A DNA stretch of 64,000 nt from contig NZ_UGYM01000002.1 of the NCBI RefSeq assembly GCF_900456975.1, positions 3,286,001 to 3,350,000 of the forward strand, in the 5' to 3' direction. Position numbers and translations under genes: made by a program. This document shows, piece after piece, positions 1 through 8,336 of this stretch. How positions within the stretch are numbered: position 1 is the stretch's first letter; every line of letters starts with the position of its first letter. This stretch comes from Shewanella baltica. Its GTDB lineage: Bacteria; Pseudomonadota; Gammaproteobacteria; Enterobacterales; Shewanellaceae. The notes under the pieces are model-generated. The model searched no databases. It was not told the origin of the DNA and worked only from the letters and a program-made list of their open reading frames with translations.

Positions 1-8
1 GAATCGCT

Positions 9-659
9 ATGGATACGCAAAACAACATCATCTGTGTCGGCTTAGTAGAAGATCAACAATTGGTTCGCCAAGGTATCGCTAGCCTGCTCGCCATTTCCGA
101 CAACATTCGCGTGTTATGGCAGGCCGAAGACGGCCAAGATGCACTCAGCCAACTCGCCAATAATCCTGTCGATGTGCTGCTCAGTGATATTCGCATGCCA
201 AATCTTGATGGCATCGCCATGCTCAAACAGATACGTCAGAGTGCCAATCGCTTACCTGTCATCATGTTAACCACCTTCGACGACAGTGAGTTATTCCTCA
301 ATAGTTTACAGGCGGGAGCAAACGGCTTTTTACTCAAGGACGTGTCACTCGACAAGTTACTGCACGCCATCGAAACCGTCGCCAAAGGCGGCTACTTGAT
401 AGAGCCTTCGGTACTCAAACAGATGAGTGAGCCTAAACCTGCACCTAGCGTTGGGGTAACTAGAAATGAATTATTGTCGGAACGGGAGCGGGAAATCCTC
501 AGTTTTATGGCGGGCGGATTCTCCAACAAGGAAATCGCCAATGCGGTATTTTTAGCCGAGGGCACAGTGAAAAATCATGTCTCTAACATACTCACTAAAC
601 TCGATTGCCGAGACCGCACCCAAGCTGTACTCAAGGGCTTACAACTGGCATTGATCTAA
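9..659 (+). CDS. NarL/FixJ-family two-component response regulator
   Basis: Cytoplasmic transcriptional regulator of 216 residues. The N-terminal receiver domain (about 6-122) shows the acidic pair E14/D15, the phospho-acceptor D60 in LLSDIRMP, a conserved Thr in MLTTFDD and the Lys in LLKDVS. A LuxR-type helix-turn-helix follows (about 155-212; LSEREREIL and the recognition segment EGTVKNHVSNIL). The layout matches DesR/NarL-type regulators that dimerise and bind DNA once phosphorylated. The partner kinase is probably upstream, outside the window. The start lies only eight bases from the window edge, so the ribosome-binding site cannot be judged. The target genes are unknown. Confidence 0.93.
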   Translation: MDTQNNIICVGLVEDQQLVRQGIASLLAISDNIRVLWQAEDGQDALSQLANNPVDVLLSDIRMPNLDGIAMLKQIRQSANRLPVIMLTTFDDSELFLNSLQAGANGFLLKDVSLDKLLHAIETVAKGGYLIEPSVLKQMSEPKPAPSVGVTRNELLSEREREILSFMAGGFSNKEIANAVFLAEGTVKNHVSNILTKLDCRDRTQAVLKGLQLALI

Positions 660-766
660 CCCAATAGTATTCAGCAAAAGCCAATTGCCATGAGCGCAGC
701 AAAGCCATGCTCAAAAATGAAATCAGCCTTGCTCTAACAGCATGAACTTATAGGAAAGGAACACTG

Positions 767-1291
767 ATGCAAAATCTTATCAATGCCATAAGCACGATAG
801 TTAGCCACACGCCAATGTGGGTCTTTGCTTTACTCGCTGGACTGATTTATTTGGGGCTGAGCCAGACAAAGAATCGTCAACTCAGCTTAGGCCGCGTATT
901 ACTGATGCCAGCAGTGATGACGATATGGTCTGTGATATCACTCAATTCGAGTCTACACAGCCCATTAGCGCTTATGCTATGGGGAGTCAGTTTACTACTG
1001 ACGGTGGGTTTAGCTTGGTCTCTGCTGCCTAAAACGCCTGTCAGTTACCAAGCGGGTCTGTACCATATCAAAGGCAGTTGGCTGCCGCTGCTGCTGATTT
1101 TAGGGATTTTTATCATTAAATATGCCGTGGCTTACACACTCGCGACACAGGCAAATATCTTAGAAAACCACCTTTTCATCGCCATCACTAGCGCTACCTA
1201 TGGCCTGCTCAGTGGCATCTTTATCCTAAGAGCAGTTCGCATACTCACTGGCGCGCATCATGCTCAAATTAACGGCTATTCGGCGCACTAG
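767..1291 (+). CDS. Small integral membrane protein (DUF6622-like)
   Basis: A 174-residue protein made almost entirely of hydrophobic segments, with about five predicted membrane helices (near residues 15-32, 42-60, 66-86, 105-125 and 135-155) and no enzyme motif. A good ribosome-binding site (AGGAAAGGAA) precedes the ATG. It resembles small inner-membrane proteins annotated DUF6622, from memory of the family. It is followed by a bidirectional terminator shared with the convergent hibernation-factor gene. Function is unknown. Confidence 0.75.
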   Translation: MQNLINAISTIVSHTPMWVFALLAGLIYLGLSQTKNRQLSLGRVLLMPAVMTIWSVISLNSSLHSPLALMLWGVSLLLTVGLAWSLLPKTPVSYQAGLYHIKGSWLPLLLILGIFIIKYAVAYTLATQANILENHLFIAITSATYGLLSGIFILRAVRILTGAHHAQINGYSAH

Positions 1292-1322
1292 TGCGCTAAC
1301 ACTTACTCAAATTGCAGCCAAC

Positions 1323-1348
1323 AAAAAGGGCCAGTTAAGGCCCTTTTT
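1323..1348. terminator. Bidirectional rho-independent terminator
   Basis: Perfect 10-bp stem (AAAAAGGGCC / GGCCCTTTTT) with a six-base AGTTAA loop, flanked by A and T runs on either side. It sits between two convergent genes and can serve both. Confidence 0.9.
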
Positions 1349-1382
1349 GTACTCATCTAAGGCGATGAGTAATGGCTAAAAC

Positions 1383-1739
1383 CTAACGAAGCTCCATCTC
1401 TTGGATAATTTCATGGGCAATGGCTGGCGTTGTGCAGCTCGGAGTTTCATGTAAATCTGCTTTTAGTTGACCTTTACGGTGCTTAAGTGCAGCATCTAAT
1501 TTTTTCGATGCGGCCTTGATAGCTGGGTACATAACCTCATCGGTACCCGAAGCGGAAATGCGGCTGCCTTCATAATTGGTACGAAGTTCAACCTGATACT
1601 CGCCATGCTCTTTCGCAATAATGATGTCCAGCGCGATCAGAGAGGGGAAATGGGTGGCGATTTTTGCAAACTTTTCGTTAACATGTTCTCTAATAGAATC
1701 AGTAACATCGACGTGGTGACCAGAAATATTTATTTTCAT
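1383..1739 (-). CDS. hpf: Ribosome hibernation factor, HPF/RaiA family (first copy)
   Basis: A 118-residue protein of the HPF/YfiA family, which binds the 30S decoding region and silences ribosomes in stationary phase or stress. The sequence fits along its first 95 residues (MKINISGHHVDVTDSIREHV, then basic KAASKKLDAALKHRKGQL). The C-terminus is short and lacks the long dimerisation tail of Gram-positive long HPF, so it is a short form. An AGGGA ribosome-binding site lies six bases before the ATG. A second homologue is encoded at 30671-31027. This copy has a Pro/Thr-containing tail and is closer to the HPF type, whereas the other sits in the classical raiA position. The symbol is a best guess between hpf and raiA. 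Confidence 0.88.
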   Translation of the reverse strand: MKINISGHHVDVTDSIREHVNEKFAKIATHFPSLIALDIIIAKEHGEYQVELRTNYEGSRISASGTDEVMYPAIKAASKKLDAALKHRKGQLKADLHETPSCTTPAIAHEIIQEMELR

Positions 1740-1987
1740 AGGTTGTCCCTTTTAATGTCATTACTTTTATTTTCGCTTCACTAATAGAGCTTGGGGCATG
1801 CAGGATAAAACACAAGGGGAATTGGCAAATATTTCGATCAACTCAGGTATTAGCATCTCCTAAATGTGACCGCCATCAAGAAGTTGAAAATAAAACCGCC
1901 AGAAAAATGCGATTAAGTGATTGATTTATAAACAGGCATTAATAATAAATCAATCACAAAATCCAATACGACATAAGGTAAATACGC

Positions 1988-3556
1988 TTAATATTTACGT
2001 TGCACGCTCTGCTGCCAAAACTGCTGGGACAGATGATGCGTCTTGGTCGATAACCGCGACACTTGATCGCCCCGCGCCGCCGCATCGAGCGTCTGCTCTA
2101 AACTCTGTTGAGCCAAATCGCTGATCACATGGATGGCACGGCTAATTTCAGCGGCCACAGAAGTCTGCTGGGTCATCGCCGCGGCATTATCATCACTTAA
2201 GGAGTTAATTCTTGTTATAGATGAAAGCAACTCGCCAAAAGCGACACTGGCTTCCTGCGCTAAGCCTACTGAACGTTTAACCTGCTCTTGTCCCGCCACC
2301 ATAGTCGAAGTCGCCCTTTGGGTACTTTCCCTAAAGCGGCTAACGATTAACTCGATTTGCGAGGTGGATTGGCTAGTACGACTCGATAATTGTCTGACCT
2401 CATCGGCCACCACTGCAAAACCGCGACCACTATCCCCTGCCCGCGCCGCTTCGATTGCCGCATTTAAAGCTAACAAGTTGGTTTGGTCAGCGATGGCACG
2501 TATCACTTCAAGCACTTGATGAATAGCACGGCTATCTTCTTCAATCGTTTGAACTACATCGGAAAAGTGGCTCACTTGCACACTCAGCTGATGTATCGCC
2601 TCTATCACTGTTTCTAAGCGTGAATGACCGCGTTGCGCCGCCTCATGGTTCGACACCATTTCAGAGGCCGTGCGATGAATGTTGCCCGTCACTTCGGCAA
2701 AACTGGCGCTCATCTGCTCCATCGCAGTTGCAGCCTGCGTCGTTTGCTCGCTCTGACTATCGGCATGTTCCCAAGTGTTGGTAATGGTTTGTTTAAGGCT
2801 GACACTCTGAGATTGGATTTCACTGGCCGAATCCGCCATACGGCCAACAACGCCACCGATTTCGGTGATCAAAAAGCGCAAGGCAAGATCCAATTTTCCA
2901 ATCTCATCTTGGCGGCCGGTATACACGCCCGTCGCCACAGGATCGTCAATAATGTTTGTTGCCATAGACACGAGCTTTTGCAGCGGCTGCATCAGGTAAT
3001 ACCATGCTAGGCACGCTACCGTCATCCCCGCAATCGCGGCAACAATGGGAGAATAACTGGCAATCATTGCCGTAGTCATAATCGACATCAGCATGGCCAG
3101 CAGTATCTTGCCACTGAAACCTAACCTGTCTTTGCGCAATACCTTAGGTTGCTTACCCTGATTAATATCGCTGTAAATACTCTCGGCGGCTTTGATCTGC
3201 TCTGGAGTGGCTTGGCGGCGAACAGATTGATATTCGTGAATTTTACCGTCTTCATACACAGGGGCAACATAGGCATTTACCCAGTAATAACCGCCATTTT
3301 TAGTGCGATTTTTAACGATACCCATCCAAGGTTTACCCAGCTTAATTCGCTCCCAAAGGATCTTAAACGCAGCCGCTGGCATATCTTGATGACGCACTAT
3401 GTTATGGGGATTCCCTTGTAACTCAGCAGCGCTAAACTCGCTGATCTGCGAAAAAGTCTGATTCACATATTTAATGTTTCCCTTCAAATCCGTCGTGGAT
3501 AGTAGAATCGCATTATCTGACAGGTGTGTTTCACCATTCTTAGAATTTTTATGCAT
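1988..3556 (-). CDS. Methyl-accepting chemotaxis protein with N-terminal PAS domain (Aer-like)
   Basis: A 522-residue membrane chemoreceptor. Residues about 10-115 form an Aer-type PAS domain ([10 protein letters not shown], the HQDMP segment, [19 protein letters not shown]). Two hydrophobic segments at about 150-192 form a membrane hairpin with no real periplasmic loop. A HAMP-like linker and a long signalling coiled coil (about 230-510) follow, with the highly conserved hairpin tip [20 protein letters not shown]. Sensing is therefore likely cytoplasmic or redox/energy related, as in Aer, with signalling through CheA/CheW. FAD binding is inferred from family resemblance only. The gene is monocistronic. 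Confidence 0.93.
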   Translation of the reverse strand: MHKNSKNGETHLSDNAILLSTTDLKGNIKYVNQTFSQISEFSAAELQGNPHNIVRHQDMPAAAFKILWERIKLGKPWMGIVKNRTKNGGYYWVNAYVAPVYEDGKIHEYQSVRRQATPEQIKAAESIYSDINQGKQPKVLRKDRLGFSGKILLAMLMSIMTTAMIASYSPIVAAIAGMTVACLAWYYLMQPLQKLVSMATNIIDDPVATGVYTGRQDEIGKLDLALRFLITEIGGVVGRMADSASEIQSQSVSLKQTITNTWEHADSQSEQTTQAATAMEQMSASFAEVTGNIHRTASEMVSNHEAAQRGHSRLETVIEAIHQLSVQVSHFSDVVQTIEEDSRAIHQVLEVIRAIADQTNLLALNAAIEAARAGDSGRGFAVVADEVRQLSSRTSQSTSQIELIVSRFRESTQRATSTMVAGQEQVKRSVGLAQEASVAFGELLSSITRINSLSDDNAAAMTQQTSVAAEISRAIHVISDLAQQSLEQTLDAAARGDQVSRLSTKTHHLSQQFWQQSVQRKY

Positions 3557-3908
3557 AGGGTTATCAGGCTAGGTCTCGGTAAAAAAGATAACGAGCATTC
3601 TGCCAAAACCTCAGTACATCAAAATTGATAAAGCTCACATTGGCAGCATAAAAATTAACCTAACGCTAAACAAGCAGTAACCACTAGATACACCTAAGCA
3701 AATAAAAACAAACAATTGTGACAAAGCCAGCAAGTCAGAAAATCCATATCTTGTTTCGCTCACAGTTTTAAGCCTTGCCTCCGTATCGGTTAAATATCTG
3801 TACCTCTCTCGCTCAGGGGAATAAAAAAACCACCTTAAGTTCGCACTTAAAGTGGTTTTAAATTCACAGCGAATCCATGGTGAGTTAACCGCGGCTCGCT
3901 GCGTTAGC
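3557..3908. other. Intergenic region between pullulanase and chemoreceptor genes
   Basis: This stretch of about 350 bases holds no plausible gene. It contains the upstream region of the chemoreceptor gene (AT-rich, right part of its promoter not defined) and, at the left end, the terminator of the pullulanase gene. Nothing else recognisable was seen. Confidence 0.6.
3822..3859 (-). terminator. Terminator of the pullulanase transcript
   Basis: Long stem AAAACCAC-C-TTAAGT / ACTTAA-A-GTGGTTTT with a TCGC loop. Read on the minus strand it ends in a run of T residues, about 50 bases after the stop codon. Confidence 0.85.
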
Positions 3909-6900
3909 CTAATTAACTTGAGTCACAGTTAAGGTTGGCGATTTAGGATCGGGACCTGTCACAGTAAAGCGATAAGTTGCATCCACTGGCGCATTAAAAT
4001 GCATATTTGCCCCCTTTGAAGCCAAGACTTTTAACCCATCAAGCGTCACAGCCTCATCCCCCACCACAGCACCAAAATCGACACTAGACCAATCTGATGA
4101 AGCAATTTTGAACTCGTTATCACCTGCGATTAACGCGATATCGACACTGTAAACCGAAGCGCCTTGATAGGCTAACGTGTCCACTGTGCCCCAACCATTC
4201 ATGCCGCCACGAATGTAAACCGTGTTCGCACCAAACATCGCCGTTTTATACACGCTGAGTTTAGGTTCATTACGATTTGACGCATCAAACACAAAGCTGT
4301 AGGTATCATCGCTGTCGAAGGTGATGCTCATATTGCCGCCTTTGACCGCCAGCAATTTCTCTTGATTGAGCACGACGACACCATCGGCCTCACCGGTACC
4401 ATAATCTACGGTAGACCAATCACTGGACGCGAGTTTAAAGCCCTTAGTACCAGCCGTGATGGCGAGATCAACGCGATATATCCCACCGCCCATATACTTG
4501 ACTTCGTTATCAGTCCCCCAACCATTCATATCACCACGCAGATACACTGGCGTTCCTACAAATGGCTCTTCGTTATAAACGCTTAATACGGGATGGTCCT
4601 TATCCGATGCATCAAGGGAGAACACATAGGTTGCCGTTATCCCCGCGGAAAAATGCAGATTCCCGCCCTTCGCTGCTAGCGCTTCGGCCACGCCTTCATC
4701 AACTTGCGCGACATCAGCACTTATGGCACCAAAATCAACGGTATTCCAGTCTGCCGAGGCAATTTTGAAATCATAGTCACCGGCATTCAGTTTGATGGCA
4801 ATACGGTATTCGCCAGCGCCGACGTAGGCGAATTTATCGACTTCACCCCAGCCATTCATGCCGCCACGGACAAATACATCGGTACTGCCATAGGGCACAA
4901 CATCGGGCGCACCAACGGTAGCGTTTGCCGAGAGACCCAAGCCCTGCGCACCGCTTTGTTTTTTTACAAATACAGCCGTGCTGTAGGCAGGAACCGTAAA
5001 TGTGCCTTCATTCGCACCCTCACTAAAACTTGCACCGCGGATTTTGGCATCAACAGAGTTTGCTTGTACTTCGTGTAAGTTAAAGCCTGCAGCAGTCGGC
5101 ACTGTGTGAGACTGCTCCGTTGCGCTGCCGTTGATCATCACGACGATGGCATCGACTGCCGGGTCGAGATCGCTAAGACCAACGCCGTCGTCCAGACTCA
5201 TGACGATGACACCCTGTTGCTGACGCTTACCGACGTTATGGAATCCCACACGATCAATAATGGTCTGCTCATCGGTCAAGCGGAATAATGGACTCTGATG
5301 GCGTATACGTAAAAACTCGTTAAATACCCCCGAAGCCAATTCGATATCCGACATGGAAGCCGCCGCATTTGGGTTAGCAGAAATACCCGAAATCTGCGTC
5401 CATTTGCTGCTGTTATCCTGCGCGAGTGGTAAACCTACATTCCAGTTATTGGTGTTGTAGGTAAAGTCGACATAGTTAAACCAGTCACCCGAGTCATAGC
5501 TGTTTCTGTCCATCGATTTTGAGCGCAGTAAATCACCGCCCATTTGCAGGAACGGCACCCCTTGGCTCAAGAGTGGAATACTGGCGGCCATGTTTTGGAC
5601 TCGCACACGATTTTCAATACTCAAACCAATGGCATGTTTATATTGCAGGATATCCCACAGGGTTTCGTTATCGTGCTTAGAAACATAGTTAATACTGTCG
5701 GCAGGATCGAGAGCGTAAGCACTCGGTTGTGAGTTCCAGCTAAAGCTACTGCCCTTAGCCGAATTGCCATTAAAGTCTTTTAGTACATAGTTTTGTAAGT
5801 TACCCGCCAATGATAAGCGTAAGGTATCTTGATCCCGCAGGTAGTCATCCTTTGACTCAGTCGCAAACAATGCGCCACCACGCACCGCCTCGCGTATTCT
5901 GTCATTAAAGGTGCCCACTTCGGAGCCTGCCATATTGGCTTGGGTTGCCTGTTCGAATAAACGATTATCGGCAACTTCACCAAAGTTCCATCCTTCACCG
6001 TAGAAGTAAGTGTCTGGATCGACGGCCTGAACAGCGGTTCTCGCATCGAGAATACCTTGCTTAGGCATGTGCCCCATCACATCAAAACGGAAGCCGTCAT
6101 AGCCATATTCTTTGGCAAGCAAAACTAAAGAATCAGTGACGAGTTTGCCCATCATTCGATGTTCAGTGGCGGTATTTTCACAACAGGTTGACTGTTCCAT
6201 CGCGCCAGATACAGGGTCATATCTGTGGTAATAACCAGGAACGACCTTATCAAGCACAGCGTTAGCATTCACGCCAGAAGCGCTCGTGTGGTTATACACA
6301 ACATCTAATACGACTCTGAGACCAATATTATGCAAGGCTTGGTTCATTTCGCGCAGTTCAAGCACTCGCGCCGTACCCTCAGCCACTGTGGCATAACTGC
6401 CTTCAGGTGCAAAAAAATGCTGCGGATCGTAACCCCAGTTAAAGCCATCTAAACCACGCATAGCATCCACTAATGCCTGCGCATCACTTGAGCCGGGTAA
6501 GCTATTTGCCAGAATACTCTCTATAGTTGCTGACTTGTTTTGGGTTTTACAGGCATCGGCCGCATCATTGATTTTGCTGCATAACTTGGCCAATGTGTCG
6601 GTCATTTCGATGCGTTCACTGGCATTTTCATTGACTGTTGCCATATCGGTGGCGGGCAACACATGGAAGTGAGTTAAGCCATTATCAACCAGCTTTTTAA
6701 GATGTTCGACTGGCGCAGAGCCTTGCTCGGTAAAGGCCAAATATTTACCACGGTGGGCGGCACTGGTGCTCTGATCTCGAATACTAAAGTCTCGAATATG
6801 CCCCTCATAGATCACCGCATCTTCAGGGTGAGCAATCGCAGCAACGGTTTGGTTATCCCAGCCGTCAGGTTTAAGGTCTGCATCGTCCAAATTAATAAAC

Positions 6901-8231
6901 TGGCTAAAACGGCCGTTACTCGACACATTCAAAGAATAAGGGTCAGTGCTTTCTAACGACTCAAGTTTTTTAGTCGTTGGATGGTACACACTGAGCGCAT
7001 AACGATAATAGAGGCGATTAAGGCTAGCATCACCGCGATAGGACCAGATACCAGTGAGGCTATCTAAGGTCATATTCTCTGTGCTTTTAAGTGTTTTATT
7101 GGCATCATAGACTTTCAGTTTTACGTCTTGGGCAGTCGGTGCCCACACAGAAGCAATAATGTTCGCCCCATCGTAAACCACACCGAGCGTAGCCTCATCA
7201 GCATCTTGGTCACCCTGTGTGTAAAGATCATCAAGCACCTTGGCCGCTTGCACATAGGTTGCGCCAACAGGTTTGTCATCGGCATCGTAAGCGACTAATA
7301 CTAATTGATCTTTTGCAATGGCTTTGGCTTCATCCGCAGTAAAATTAGCAGTATAAGCAGGCCAATCTGCCAGCACTGGCGATAACGCTTTTTGTGCATC
7401 GCTTAAGGTCGCGGGCGTTAAGGTCACTTGAGTGCCACTGATCACATTATTATCATCGGCGGCGATATCAGCCTTAGCTGAATAATGCAATTTCACACTT
7501 GTCACCCCCTGTGGATCTTGATTCCACACAAAGGTATTGCGATCTAACCAGTGGGCACTCATACCTGAAATAGAGAAACCTGTCTCTAGAATCGGATACT
7601 CATACACATCCGACTCACCGTGAATGGTGAAATTCACGCGAACATACGTCGCATCGTCCTGTACCAGGGACATGGTTAAGTTGTTTTTACCTAAGGCTTT
7701 ACCCGCATCATCCGTACCGGCATGCACAATAAAGTTGCCGCAGGCACCATAACCTTCCTTCAGATTAAGGATCCAATAGGCGCCATAATTAGGGTCAATA
7801 CCATCGAAGGGATGGCCGTTGCTCCAGTCGCTGGTATCAAAAGGAGCGGCATAGGCATCACACTTTTCATCGTTCCAAGTATGTAATTTGTACTTAGGAT
7901 ATTCAGCGTTACTCGCAGTATTGTTTTTATCTTTAATGCGATTGTAGTAAAGCACTGCTTGATTGGCTTGCGGGAATACGCTTGGCGCGGGTAACGAGGG
8001 ATCTAAACCGTTTATACAACTCTCGTTTTTAGGATCAGGGAATTTAGGCGCCTTACAACTGATAGGCGTTGGTGCAACGCAGTTTGTGCCCGTGGCATCG
8101 GGCACCATAGGCACATCGCAAGTTAATAGCACTTTACCCGGTTCAGATGAATCACTGCCGCCACAGGCCGAGAGTAAGCTCATACTCAGAGCTAAGGCCG
8201 ACAGTTTAATAAGATTAGAGATACTCAACAT
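3909..8231 (-). CDS. pulA: Pullulanase-type GH13 lipoprotein with three C-terminal beta-sandwich repeats
   Basis: Hydrolyses alpha-1,6 branch points of pullulan, starch or glycogen. The 1440-residue protein starts with a lipoprotein signal (lipobox LSAC, Cys23, followed by GGSDSS without an Asp at +2), suggesting outer-membrane anchoring. Pullulanase N-terminal and CBM48-like domains come first. The GH13 barrel shows the pullulanase signature NWGYDP, region I DVVYNHT (about 643), nucleophile Asp in GFRFDV (about 718), acid/base Glu in YGEGWNFGE (about 746) and region IV SKHDNE (about 852). A DUF3372-like C-domain follows. Residues about 1115-1440 contain three tandem repeats of about 107 residues, each with an RG(G/D)MNGWG motif and a (F)K(I/L)AS(S/A)DW motif, probably starch-binding beta-sandwich modules like those of SusE/SusF. 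It lies 105 bases downstream of a TonB receptor and probably shares its transcript. Confidence 0.92.
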   Translation of the reverse strand: MLSISNLIKLSALALSMSLLSACGGSDSSEPGKVLLTCDVPMVPDATGTNCVAPTPISCKAPKFPDPKNESCINGLDPSLPAPSVFPQANQAVLYYNRIKDKNNTASNAEYPKYKLHTWNDEKCDAYAAPFDTSDWSNGHPFDGIDPNYGAYWILNLKEGYGACGNFIVHAGTDDAGKALGKNNLTMSLVQDDATYVRVNFTIHGESDVYEYPILETGFSISGMSAHWLDRNTFVWNQDPQGVTSVKLHYSAKADIAADDNNVISGTQVTLTPATLSDAQKALSPVLADWPAYTANFTADEAKAIAKDQLVLVAYDADDKPVGATYVQAAKVLDDLYTQGDQDADEATLGVVYDGANIIASVWAPTAQDVKLKVYDANKTLKSTENMTLDSLTGIWSYRGDASLNRLYYRYALSVYHPTTKKLESLESTDPYSLNVSSNGRFSQFINLDDADLKPDGWDNQTVAAIAHPEDAVIYEGHIRDFSIRDQSTSAAHRGKYLAFTEQGSAPVEHLKKLVDNGLTHFHVLPATDMATVNENASERIEMTDTLAKLCSKINDAADACKTQNKSATIESILANSLPGSSDAQALVDAMRGLDGFNWGYDPQHFFAPEGSYATVAEGTARVLELREMNQALHNIGLRVVLDVVYNHTSASGVNANAVLDKVVPGYYHRYDPVSGAMEQSTCCENTATEHRMMGKLVTDSLVLLAKEYGYDGFRFDVMGHMPKQGILDARTAVQAVDPDTYFYGEGWNFGEVADNRLFEQATQANMAGSEVGTFNDRIREAVRGGALFATESKDDYLRDQDTLRLSLAGNLQNYVLKDFNGNSAKGSSFSWNSQPSAYALDPADSINYVSKHDNETLWDILQYKHAIGLSIENRVRVQNMAASIPLLSQGVPFLQMGGDLLRSKSMDRNSYDSGDWFNYVDFTYNTNNWNVGLPLAQDNSSKWTQISGISANPNAAASMSDIELASGVFNEFLRIRHQSPLFRLTDEQTIIDRVGFHNVGKRQQQGVIVMSLDDGVGLSDLDPAVDAIVVMINGSATEQSHTVPTAAGFNLHEVQANSVDAKIRGASFSEGANEGTFTVPAYSTAVFVKKQSGAQGLGLSANATVGAPDVVPYGSTDVFVRGGMNGWGEVDKFAYVGAGEYRIAIKLNAGDYDFKIASADWNTVDFGAISADVAQVDEGVAEALAAKGGNLHFSAGITATYVFSLDASDKDHPVLSVYNEEPFVGTPVYLRGDMNGWGTDNEVKYMGGGIYRVDLAITAGTKGFKLASSDWSTVDYGTGEADGVVVLNQEKLLAVKGGNMSITFDSDDTYSFVFDASNRNEPKLSVYKTAMFGANTVYIRGGMNGWGTVDTLAYQGASVYSVDIALIAGDNEFKIASSDWSSVDFGAVVGDEAVTLDGLKVLASKGANMHFNAPVDATYRFTVTGPDPKSPTLTVTQVN

Positions 8232-8336
8232 GAGTGGTTTCTCCCAATTTGCGAATAAGACGCCGTGAAGCTAAATGGCGCAACATGTAATGGATTTAGG
8301 CTCTGTGCGTTTAAGCACACTAACTGATGCAATGGA

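Noticed and set aside
1921..3421. Several plus-strand frames opposite the chemoreceptor gene
   Set aside because: Shadows of the real minus-strand coding frame; no independent start signals or family motifs.
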